Source: a virus
DNA: 64,000 bases
Strand: one strand, 5' to 3'
Virus record (IMG/VR): IMGVR_UViG_3300008459_005489
Location: 1 to 64,000 of that record
Of the stretch, positions 56,931-64,000 are shown piece after piece; positions within the stretch are counted from its first letter, which is position 1; every line of letters begins with the position of its first letter. Position numbers and translations under genes: made by a program. The notes beneath the pieces were generated by a model. The model saw only the letters and a program-made list of their open reading frames with translations, was not told where the DNA came from and made no database searches.

Positions 56931-57125
56931 TTAAGACTCAATTTCCATTGTGTTCCACTCTTTGACTACATCCAGCATTTCTGCTTCCGTAGCACAAAGA
57001 ACTTTGGCGGTTTTCCAATCGTTTTCTTTGTCTCGTCCGCCTACTTCCACCATAAAACCATTATCGTAACGATTTACAGTGATGGATTCGTTTACTTTGT
57101 CCAGTTTGCTTAATTTCTTAGCCAT
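56931..57125 (-). CDS. Small conserved phage-type protein, 64 aa
   Basis: Basic N-terminus (MAKKLSKLDKVNESI) then GFMVEVGGRDKENDW. AAGGAG upstream. Function unknown. Confidence 0.72.
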   Translation of the reverse strand: MAKKLSKLDKVNESITVNRYDNGFMVEVGGRDKENDWKTAKVLCATEAEMLDVVKEWNTMEIES

Positions 57126-57136
57126 GCTCTTTCTCC

Positions 57137-57250
57137 TTAAGTTAATTCTAACACTCTATATTTGCTTGCAGGATAGTTCTCCTGCAACCATTCCAACAGC
57201 CCTGGTTCCCAAGGCAGTTTGATTTCGCCTGTGATATTGGTGATATACAT
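57137..57250 (-). CDS. Small protein, 37 aa
   Basis: MYITNITGEIKLPWEPGLLEW, then EYPASKYRVLEL-like end. GAGGA upstream. Fills the gap between neighbouring genes. Function unknown. Confidence 0.55.
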   Translation of the reverse strand: MYITNITGEIKLPWEPGLLEWLQENYPASKYRVLELT

Positions 57251-57272
57251 TATTTGTCCTCGTTTAATTTGG

Positions 57273-57965
57273 TTAAAATACCTCTATCCATTCAGGGTAT
57301 AGATAATTTTTAAGTACCCTATTTCCTTTTACACTTGGGTGAGTGTCGCGTTGCTTGAAATAAGTTGGATGTTGAATATAAAAATTATTTTTCGATAGAA
57401 CAAAGTCAGATAGCACTAGCCATTCATCTAACAAGTCTGATCTATGTTCTTTAATGAAAATTCCAATTTCTTCCCAATTGTGGTCCTGATTGAATATAGA
57501 TTCAACATGCTTTTCACTAAGTAAACTGCACCAACTTGGTACAGCGCAAACTAAATTATCTAACCCACTTACAACACTGGGGTCTAAGTCGCACAATCCA
57601 CCAATTAAATTAATTTTAATTTTAAAATTGCCAGCCAACCGGTCAGCTCTTTGTAAATTATCATTCAAAATATTATTAGCTGCTTCCTTAATGGTAGTCC
57701 ATGTTTTTATATTAGTGATATCTATATTTCTTAATGGGTTAGTCAAAATCCAATAAAATGTATCAGTGTAATCAGGGGTATATCTATTTAGGAATTTTTC
57801 ATATGTGTCCAATGCTTGTGACAACGTGCTATTGCAACGGGATAAATTTGCTGATCCCAGCTCATTATCATGATGTAAAGATGCTATAGTAACAAAATTA
57901 GCACCAGTCACTCCCCCGTCTGTCCAGCTTCCTATGCCCCAACTATCACCAGCAATAACAATCAT
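57273..57965 (-). CDS. SGNH-hydrolase-like protein 3
   Basis: 230 residues: IAGDSWGIGSW (GDS block I), ARCNSTLSQ-like region with N, and DTHPSVKGNRVL (block V). AT-rich. ATGA overlap with folE. Confidence 0.75.
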   Translation of the reverse strand: MIVIAGDSWGIGSWTDGGVTGANFVTIASLHHDNELGSANLSRCNSTLSQALDTYEKFLNRYTPDYTDTFYWILTNPLRNIDITNIKTWTTIKEAANNILNDNLQRADRLAGNFKIKINLIGGLCDLDPSVVSGLDNLVCAVPSWCSLLSEKHVESIFNQDHNWEEIGIFIKEHRSDLLDEWLVLSDFVLSKNNFYIQHPTYFKQRDTHPSVKGNRVLKNYLYPEWIEVF

Positions 57966-58705
57966 CTTGATGCAAACTCCTGTTGTAGTTTGATATTGTC
58001 CATGAACTCTTTTTTTACACCGTCGTCCGTTTTGAAAGCACCACGCAACACAGTGGTCTGTGTAAGGCTGCTATGTGCCATGATACCACGATTCTCACAG
58101 CATCCGTGTGTGGCCTGTATGTACACGCCCACATCCTTTGATGCAGTTGCGGCCATGATTTCGTTGGCTATGTCTATACACAGTTCTTCCTGTAGTGTAC
58201 CACGCCTAGCGCACCACTGAGCAATGCGAGTATACTTAGATAAACCAATGAGCTTGTTGGCAGCGATGATTCCAATATAGGCGACCCCACTAACTGGTTG
58301 ATGATGATGACTGCACATACTGCGAAGTTCACTGCGTACAACCAGCATGCCTTCATAACGGTCTTGCGAATCATTTGGAAATGCTGTTGCGTCTGGTGGG
58401 GGTTCATATCTTCCTGCCATTATTTCGTTGTAGTACATCTTGGCCAAGCGTCTTGCTGTGCCCTTTGAGTTGGGATCATTCTCGCGATCAATCAGCAATG
58501 CATCCAACACACCTTCAAAAGCCACTGTAGCTTCGTCAATGAGTTTTTCTTTCACAGCGTCACTCATGTAATCGCTGATGTTGTCGCCAGCCCAGAAGCG
58601 TTGACCTCGTGCCTGCATTTGTTCTCTAAGCACTTGTGATAAATTTTTGCTGGTACTCACTGTTTGTTCTTCATCATTGCTGACATATACTTTATCGTAA
58701 CCCAT
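57962..58705 (-). CDS. folE: GTP cyclohydrolase I FolE
   Basis: 247 residues. MCSHHHQPVSGVAYIGI replaces the usual CEHHxxPF zinc block; KLIGLSKYTRIA and VYIQATHGCCENRGI complete the active site. Converts GTP to dihydroneopterin triphosphate, feeding QueD here and also folate for ThyX. GGAG site; own promoter at 58724. Confidence 0.95.
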   Translation of the reverse strand: MGYDKVYVSNDEEQTVSTSKNLSQVLREQMQARGQRFWAGDNISDYMSDAVKEKLIDEATVAFEGVLDALLIDRENDPNSKGTARRLAKMYYNEIMAGRYEPPPDATAFPNDSQDRYEGMLVVRSELRSMCSHHHQPVSGVAYIGIIAANKLIGLSKYTRIAQWCARRGTLQEELCIDIANEIMAATASKDVGVYIQATHGCCENRGIMAHSSLTQTTVLRGAFKTDDGVKKEFMDNIKLQQEFASR

Positions 58706-58723
58706 TTATTTCTCCAATGTGTG

Positions 58724-58752
58724 ATTGTACACTATTTAGACTGTACGGTCAA
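58724..58752 (-). promoter_or_regulatory. sigma70-type promoter for folE
   Basis: TTGACC, 17 bp, TACAAT; leader carries TTGGAG before the ATG at 58705. Confidence 0.82.
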
Positions 58753-59426
58753 GTGTTTTTAATAAAGTCTAGAATTATTTGGGCAATTTTCTCATGTCCG
58801 GCCTGATTGGGATGGCTGATGTTTGGATAGACATAAGGATTTTGGTCTTGATATAGACCACGATCAATGTCCATGTCAAAGCCAAGATCATCTTTCAAAC
58901 TGCGTTGACCTTGCCCGTATATCGTTGTAAGATCTACTTCAGGCCAAAAGTCAAAGTTTTGCCATCCGGCAATGTAATAATCTTTTATGCGGTATTTTTT
59001 ACATATGGCCTGACAGGTTAACACTGTAGTATTGATTCGCAGTGCAGTGTCAGGGGCACTGTCAAAATACCTGTAGTGCATGTCATTACAACGTGTGGCC
59101 AAATCTCTGTCGTGGCCTGGGGGGACCACAGCACCAGTTGGTGTCCAAAACCACCAACGATTGTCTACCCAGGTCATGTGACGATGTTGGCTGGTAAGAA
59201 AAAATACCGCTGTGTGTTCATAACCGTTGTCACGAAACAGTCGAGTTTGATCTAAAAACGTTTTGAGTTGCACAATCAAGTGTGTCAAACTAGATCCAGG
59301 TGCAGCATTGTTGTATACTCTTTCTGCTGGCAACATCTCAGCCAACAGTGTGCCATAGTTCTTTTCACCAGGCTCTAGCTCTGACCCCTGTGGCCAACTG
59401 TCACCAAACACACCCAATATGGTCAT
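58749..59426 (-). CDS. SGNH-hydrolase-like protein 4
   Basis: 225 residues: VFGDSWPQGSEL (block I), AAPGSSLTHL, and NISHPNQAGHEKIA (block V D/N..H). ATGA overlap with SGNH 5. Confidence 0.78.
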   Translation of the reverse strand: MTILGVFGDSWPQGSELEPGEKNYGTLLAEMLPAERVYNNAAPGSSLTHLIVQLKTFLDQTRLFRDNGYEHTAVFFLTSQHRHMTWVDNRWWFWTPTGAVVPPGHDRDLATRCNDMHYRYFDSAPDTALRINTTVLTCQAICKKYRIKDYYIAGWQNFDFWPEVDLTTIYGQGQRSLKDDLGFDMDIDRGLYQDQNPYVYPNISHPNQAGHEKIAQIILDFIKNT

Positions 59427-60163
59427 AGCAAATTGTTTTGATTGATCCAGGGCATGATCACTTGATCCACAAATTTTTCGTGCTGATCGGGCCTGGGATG
59501 AAAGTTGTTGACACCGTCAATTGGGCAAGTTTCTTTGACCCATTCATGTTGATTCTTGACGGGCAACCATTTGGTCCAGTCTATCTGTTCCCAAAGCCAC
59601 GCACAGTTGGTGTTGTTTTTGTAGTAGTCATTGAAAGTGTTGGCAGCGGCTGTGGTCATAAAGTACTTGACATTGTGTAACTTCAAGAAATTCTGCAGAT
59701 TGATAATGTGTTCCAGCGTGTAAATCTGTGCTGCTACTTCGTTATGATAATGTCTGTACCAAGGTGCATTGTGTGGGTGAGTCCAATGCGGGTTACAAAT
59801 AACCCAGCCACCGGGTGCGTTGTCGGCTACTCTAGTGGGATTTTCGATCCAACCATCCATGTTTGTAGTGAACTCAATAGGTTGCTCAAAATAGAAATCA
59901 AATCTATCTCGACCAGTCCACATGATACCCACTGACAAATCTTCAGCAGCGTGTGTTTTCAACAACTGACTCACACGATATTGAACTCTTCTGCTGATCA
60001 ATCCGTTGCCTTGCGATCCCATGGCCTCACTGTGATGTTGTACTCCATCTAGACGTTCTCTAAGAAAGATGGGCCATGTGCGGTTCTCAGGATTGTGATT
60101 GACGTCCCAGTTTATGCACTCACTGAAACTGCATCCTGCTGTTACCAAAACTTTATTGTTCAT
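59423..60163 (-). CDS. SGNH-hydrolase-like protein 5
   Basis: 246 residues: TAGCSFSECINWD, SQGNGLISRR, GIMWTGRDRFDFY and NFHPRPDQHEKF (block V). Overlaps both neighbours. Confidence 0.78.
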   Translation of the reverse strand: MNNKVLVTAGCSFSECINWDVNHNPENRTWPIFLRERLDGVQHHSEAMGSQGNGLISRRVQYRVSQLLKTHAAEDLSVGIMWTGRDRFDFYFEQPIEFTTNMDGWIENPTRVADNAPGGWVICNPHWTHPHNAPWYRHYHNEVAAQIYTLEHIINLQNFLKLHNVKYFMTTAAANTFNDYYKNNTNCAWLWEQIDWTKWLPVKNQHEWVKETCPIDGVNNFHPRPDQHEKFVDQVIMPWINQNNLL

Positions 60164-61154
60164 TGAAATCCTTGATTGTGTGTTGAAATTGCAGTTTCAC
60201 TGTTGATGCATGCTGCAACAACATATTGAAATTATTGTTGAGTCTATCGTGTATATTATCTCTCAATTGCTGGCACTGTGATAAATCCATGCTGTGATTT
60301 AATCTTTGTGTCTGATCAAATATCTGCGCAAATCTTTGCTGTTCATCAACCACTTGATCATAACTGTGATTCACAATGTCATCAAACATATCAAATCCCA
60401 GTTTGCGTACTTCGGCAACTAGGCCGGGAACTGCAAACCAAATGGGAATCTGTCGTAGTCCGAATGCCTTGAAAGTTTTTTCAGTTATAAAAATACTGCG
60501 CCATATACCAGGATCAGTTTGACTGCTACTTTCTACCACTAGGTTAAACAAACAACTGTGGAACACAGGGTTGGTTTGCACATGCTCAATGTTGTTGGTA
60601 GCACGATCTATGATGCCATCTATTGTGATGGGAATATCACAGTCAGGAAACAGGTGTCGATAGTTGCCTAAAACTTCGGGATGGCACATTGAACCAAAAC
60701 TGAATCTGGCATCAATGTTGTTGTCTATCAACCATCTGGCAATTGAGGCTCTACTGGGGCTGGGTCTACGCATCAGGCATAAAAATTTGTGATCTAGCAC
60801 AGAGTTGTACAGCACAGATTGTAACAATGGCAACCATTGCCCCAGTACTACCAACCAATTTGGCATGCTCACAGCCTGGTAAGGCAATGCAGTCACATCA
60901 ACACTAGTGTTGAAAACTACCAATAAATCTTTCACTGGCAGTTGTGTTAAAAATTCAATTAGATCATGTGCCGAATTGTTGCACTGTCCTTCGCATCTAA
61001 AATCAACCACCAACTTGTTGGCCTGCAGGTCTGTCAAAGTCAACCCACTGTCCTGCAGATCTTGATTGAGTTGTAATTCAACATCAGTGTCTCGATTGAT
61101 GTGCAACGCACCGTATTGCAAGGTGTTGGGATATATTCTAAAAATGCAGTTCAT
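60153..61154 (-). CDS. Putative glycosyltransferase-like protein (EKTFKP paralogue 5)
   Basis: 333 residues. FITEKTFKAFGLRQIPIWFAVPGLVAEVRKLGFDMFDDIVNHSYDQ is the family block. N-terminal region includes LPQAINW-type hydrophobic strands but no other motif. Overlaps the aminotransferase and SGNH 5 genes. Confidence 0.6.
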   Translation of the reverse strand: MNCIFRIYPNTLQYGALHINRDTDVELQLNQDLQDSGLTLTDLQANKLVVDFRCEGQCNNSAHDLIEFLTQLPVKDLLVVFNTSVDVTALPYQAVSMPNWLVVLGQWLPLLQSVLYNSVLDHKFLCLMRRPSPSRASIARWLIDNNIDARFSFGSMCHPEVLGNYRHLFPDCDIPITIDGIIDRATNNIEHVQTNPVFHSCLFNLVVESSSQTDPGIWRSIFITEKTFKAFGLRQIPIWFAVPGLVAEVRKLGFDMFDDIVNHSYDQVVDEQQRFAQIFDQTQRLNHSMDLSQCQQLRDNIHDRLNNNFNMLLQHASTVKLQFQHTIKDFNEQ

Positions 61155-61741
61155 GACTGTATAATGATTTGTCTACAGTCAGGATATGGCACATGCCGTG
61201 GGGATTGGCTTTGATATTGATCCAACAGTTGTTGGCCACGAACTGCTTCTTCTATTGTGGGCCGATAATGGTAACCAACTCGAAAAGTTTGTTGTGAAAT
61301 CCAGGGAGAAACTGTCAAATCTCTGCCATCATAACGCATAGCCAACAAGGCACGATAAGCCTCAGCATCATTCAACAGTATGGCACCACCACGCCCTATG
61401 GGCAAGGGTTTGTCATGCCCGAAACTCAAGCACTGCATTTGCCCTGGGCGGTACATGCCGCTCTCTAATCGTCTGGCACTGTCCCATATACGTGTTTTCT
61501 GAAATGAATACTCGCCCACCCAACGCTGCCACGCATGATCCAAGTACTGATATTCAATCGCCAGTTTGTGCATGAGCATGGGTATGCTCAAATAGGTATA
61601 TGGAGTGAATTCGCAAGATTCAACACCGTCATACCGCATACACAGTTCAATGGCATGGGTACAACAGTCAGTCATCACAGCATATGGTGCGCCAGTGAAC
61701 TGGGCCAAGGCTGTTTCGAACGCAACAATCTTATCGAACAT
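61151..61741 (-). CDS. Compact DegT/StrS-like aminotransferase, 196 aa
   Basis: Shorter than normal (about 360). TDCCTHAIELCMR corresponds to the cofactor loop, and CLSFGHDKPLPIGRGGAILL places the Schiff-base Lys. Parts of the large domain and the C-terminal domain are missing, although the frame is intact and overlaps its neighbour by ATGA. It may be a reduced enzyme or a remnant kept for another role. Confidence 0.78.
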   Translation of the reverse strand: MFDKIVAFETALAQFTGAPYAVMTDCCTHAIELCMRYDGVESCEFTPYTYLSIPMLMHKLAIEYQYLDHAWQRWVGEYSFQKTRIWDSARRLESGMYRPGQMQCLSFGHDKPLPIGRGGAILLNDAEAYRALLAMRYDGRDLTVSPWISQQTFRVGYHYRPTIEEAVRGQQLLDQYQSQSPRHVPYPDCRQIIIQS

Positions 61742-61745
61742 ATTT

Positions 61746-62396
61746 TTAATCTGTTAAGAAATTATAAATTTTATCAGCTACAATTTGATGGCCTTCTTCA
61801 AGGAAGTGTAATCGAGGCCCAGTTGGTGTCCCAACCGTCCATTCTTGCATAGATTCTGTTGGCCACCCTAAGAATGTTCTAGTATCAATTTTGTCAATGA
61901 GGTCTTTATTTTTTTCATCAAACCTAATAGGTGATTTGTGATTAATAAACGTATCAAGCATTACGTATTTTTTGTTATAATATTTTAAGTAACTTTGAGT
62001 CAAAATTATTTGTACAAGATATTGTTGTCGATACAAGTACTCATCAACATGATGGCGGTTGATATAATCAATCAATGTGCTTCGAAATTTAGTAGATTGA
62101 TCTGGGATTCGATATTGATTTTTACTTGCACCAGGTATAGTTTCCCAAACACTATATTCGTCGGCAATTTCTATGCGATCAAATCCGCTCCAGGCAATAA
62201 CAGCTAAATCGTAATTGTCCACTGGTTCTTCCACCAATGACCGTACCATTTTAATGTTGCCACTACCAACTACACCTCGATTGATAATGCCATAATTTAA
62301 TTTGTCGGCCAATAGATTGCCCCAACATTTAGTGCGATCCGCTAACTCGTCACCGTATGTAAAACTATCACCTATTACCAGTAAATTTTTTATCAT
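61746..62396 (-). CDS. SGNH-hydrolase-like protein 6
   Basis: 216 residues from ATG 62396: LLVIGDSFTYGDEL (GDSF block I), GVVGSGNIKM, VIAWSGFDRIE and HFLEEGHQIVA (C-terminal His). AT-rich. Confidence 0.78.
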   Translation of the reverse strand: MIKNLLVIGDSFTYGDELADRTKCWGNLLADKLNYGIINRGVVGSGNIKMVRSLVEEPVDNYDLAVIAWSGFDRIEIADEYSVWETIPGASKNQYRIPDQSTKFRSTLIDYINRHHVDEYLYRQQYLVQIILTQSYLKYYNKKYVMLDTFINHKSPIRFDEKNKDLIDKIDTRTFLGWPTESMQEWTVGTPTGPRLHFLEEGHQIVADKIYNFLTD

Positions 62397-62398
62397 TT

Positions 62399-63112
62399 TT
62401 AATCTATCCAATTAAGTTGCACAACTTCAAGGTCTAAATTGTTACATGGCTTTTCAGTTGATGTAAAAATAAGCATTGATGGGTCGTTCATTACTGTACC
62501 TGTGACATGGTGCCTCCATCCAAAAAAGTTAGTTGGCACATAATCATCAAACCTGGCAGTATTTAATAAATTATCAACTATAAATTTTTGATCACCTATA
62601 CTTGGCTGTTGCGGAGTCGGGGTACTACATTGTTTTATAATATTATCCTGGTCACTGATATACTTGTTATATAACAAACTGTAATCACCATCCCAGTAAA
62701 TAACTGAACTATTCAACACATACTTATAATATTGTTGGCCAGTAACAGCATCAATTTCTATTGTATAAGGTTCGTTGGGCATCAACAATAAGTCTGGTGG
62801 CAAAATTTTTACTACCTCTGTCAAGTTCTTGCATATAACAACATCCAAGTCAATATACAAGCAAGGTCCGGCAAACAATCCTGGACGAAACATGTCTAAT
62901 TTGTTCCACCAGCCCCAAGAATCTGTGGTCAGTGGAATAATACGGTAGTTGCATTGCTGTTGATTTAAATCATTACTCAAGCATACAAATTCAAATGGGA
63001 GATGAAGATTACGAGTAATTGCGCTGTGCAGTCGATCTACCCACATTTTAGAATATACAGGACGTTTCCAATTAGCTGGATCAATTGTGCATACACAAAT
63101 TACCGTTAACAT
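62399..63112 (-). CDS. Glycosyltransferase-like protein with DxD (GT8/GT32-like)
   Basis: 237 residues. WWNKLDMFRP and CLYIDLDVVICK (about residues 80-100) form the donor-binding DxD site of retaining GT-A enzymes; GDQKFIVDNLL is further downstream. Adds a sugar to an unknown acceptor. TAATG-type contact with the upstream gene. Confidence 0.8.
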   Translation of the reverse strand: MLTVICVCTIDPANWKRPVYSKMWVDRLHSAITRNLHLPFEFVCLSNDLNQQQCNYRIIPLTTDSWGWWNKLDMFRPGLFAGPCLYIDLDVVICKNLTEVVKILPPDLLLMPNEPYTIEIDAVTGQQYYKYVLNSSVIYWDGDYSLLYNKYISDQDNIIKQCSTPTPQQPSIGDQKFIVDNLLNTARFDDYVPTNFFGWRHHVTGTVMNDPSMLIFTSTEKPCNNLDLEVVQLNWID

Positions 63113-63474
63113 TATGCGCTCAAATGATCATGTTTGATCTCGTGCAAATATGATTGACCTAATTTATCAGCCATTGTATTTTTTAGACGTATACGTTTGT
63201 TGTTCCAATCTCGTATCAGAATGGCTCTGCGGCCAATTTCTTCAAGTGGCAATTGGTGCTCCGTGCCAGATTTTAATTCTTTTTCCAATGCCCAAATTTC
63301 ATCATGTATTTGATACAGCATCTTTAATTCTTCTTGTACCAAATTGAGATCGTAATTGATTAATTGATGTTGATAAAATATTAACTCTTCTTGATTTTTC
63401 GAAGTTTTTTCAAATTTCAGTTTGGCAATGCAATACCTGTCAACTAGTTCAATAATAGGAAAAATCGGAGTCAT
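63112..63474 (-). CDS. DUF6165-like helical protein, 120 aa
   Basis: LVDRYCIAKLKFEKT, LYQIHDEIWALEKEL and RDWNNKRIRLKNTM match the layout of DUF6165 proteins, which often lie beside glycosyltransferases. All-helical. Function unknown. Confidence 0.68.
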   Translation of the reverse strand: MTPIFPIIELVDRYCIAKLKFEKTSKNQEELIFYQHQLINYDLNLVQEELKMLYQIHDEIWALEKELKSGTEHQLPLEEIGRRAILIRDWNNKRIRLKNTMADKLGQSYLHEIKHDHLSA

Positions 63475-64000
63475 ACAAATAATGTTTCCATGGTCATAGG
63501 ATTGTCTAGTGCATTTTGTATTTGAATATTATTTATATTAGGCCTGCAAGGTTGACAAAACTCAACACGAGTTTTATTATAAATTTCATAATGTCGTTGA
63601 TTCAACCAAGAATCTCTAAAATCACCCTGATCCCAATTTGCTAGTTCAAATTGTGAGTTTCCTTTGCCTTCACAACAAGTGTATATTTTTCCATCAGCAC
63701 AAAACACAGGAAACTGAAACATTTGGTGGCATTTTTTATAATTGCGTGGCAATGTTTTATTTGTGTTAATATGATATAGCACCTGGTGTTGATTACTTAG
63801 CTCAGCTATTAATGCAATGATTTCTTCTGTGATCAAGTGTGCCTGATTGTTGACAATAACCGGCCGGAAATAAATTTTCCGGCCGCCCACACGTTTAACC
63901 AACACAAACAGATCATTCATAGCATCAATATTGTCGTTGAATGGATTAAGCAAGCACTTAAAATCTACGTTTACTCCAACATCAATCAAATTACGTGCAT
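63471..64000 (-). CDS. Radical SAM protein, SPASM-type C-terminal part (truncated by window)
   Basis: Frame open to the window end, so the N-terminus with the CxxxCxxC motif lies outside. Visible: YFRPVIVNN, then C...FPVFCADGKIYTCCEG and EFCQPCRPN, a SPASM-like arrangement of cysteines for auxiliary clusters. Substrate unknown. Confidence 0.75.
   Translation of the reverse strand, partial: ARNLIDVGVNVDFKCLLNPFNDNIDAMNDLFVLVKRVGGRKIYFRPVIVNNQAHLITEEIIALIAELSNQHQVLYHINTNKTLPRNYKKCHQMFQFPVFCADGKIYTCCEGKGNSQFELANWDQGDFRDSWLNQRHYEIYNKTRVEFCQPCRPNINNIQIQNALDNPMTMETLFV

Noticed and set aside
1-64000. Insertion sequences or integrase/attachment sites
   Set aside because: No transposase or recombinase frame and no flanking direct repeats were seen.

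Overview
This 64 kb window looks like part of the accessory and replication-support portion of a very large tailed phage (jumbo/megaphage). Reasons: dense, mostly minus-strand operons with ATGA, TAATG and TGATG stop/start overlaps; many 40-130 aa proteins of the kind found in T4-like and other large phages; ThyX, a 5'-3' exonuclease, a MazG-like pyrophosphohydrolase, a MoxR/VWA pair and FolE/QueD/QueE; a large tRNA array; and no ribosomal or central-metabolism genes. No capsid, tail, terminase or polymerase gene is visible, so 'phage' is an inference. A pqqA homologue, a permuted tmRNA and consensus sigma70-type promoters point to a proteobacterial host that uses PQQ, possibly a methylotroph or methanotroph.

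Layout. 0-9.8 kb: sugar and small-molecule modification island (carbamoyltransferase, FkbM methyltransferase, StrB-like amidinotransferase, two putative glycosyltransferases, an 875-aa repeat protein, sugar aminotransferase, epimerase). 9.8-23.1 kb: ThyX, small proteins, SPFH lipoprotein, HExxH/VWA protein with MoxR ATPase, radical SAM enzyme, metallophosphoesterase, RNA polymerase omega homologue, and a 24-aa pqqA gene with its own -10 box and terminator. 23.2-27.6 kb: rubrerythrin, then a plus-strand island (class IV aminotransferase, alpha/beta hydrolase with a Cys nucleophile, PP-loop ATPase, fatty-acid desaturase).

26.7-37.1 kb: 31 tRNA genes covering all 20 amino acids plus an initiator tRNA, every one with an encoded CCA, and a circularly permuted tmRNA with tag ANDEQFALAA. 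Several spacers between tRNAs are structured segments with terminal inverted repeats lying flush against the mature tRNA ends. Small protein genes, including two orphan peptides with private promoters and terminators, are interspersed.

37.1-46 kb: B12-type radical SAM protein, small phage proteins, a GIY-YIG protein, a plus-strand trio with two more glycosyltransferase-like paralogues, MazG-like enzyme. 46-64 kb: 5'-3' exonuclease, cytidylyltransferase, QueE, QueD and FolE, a second B12 radical SAM protein, GT-A glycosyltransferases, HIT protein, second amidinotransferase, Bax-inhibitor-1 protein, six SGNH-hydrolase-like proteins, compact aminotransferase, DUF6165-like protein and the end of a SPASM-type radical SAM protein cut by the window edge.

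How it fits together. Three themes emerge: (i) taking over translation (full tRNA set, initiator tRNA, tmRNA); (ii) building unusual decorations (7-deazaguanine precursors; amino-, carbamoyl-, amidino- and methyl-modified glycans); (iii) adjusting host physiology (PqqA, rubrerythrin, desaturase, omega subunit). About twenty promoters match -35 TTGACC/TTGACA, mostly a 17-bp spacer, and -10 TATAAT, implying use of host sigma70-type RNA polymerase. Five of them place the start codon where transcription should begin.
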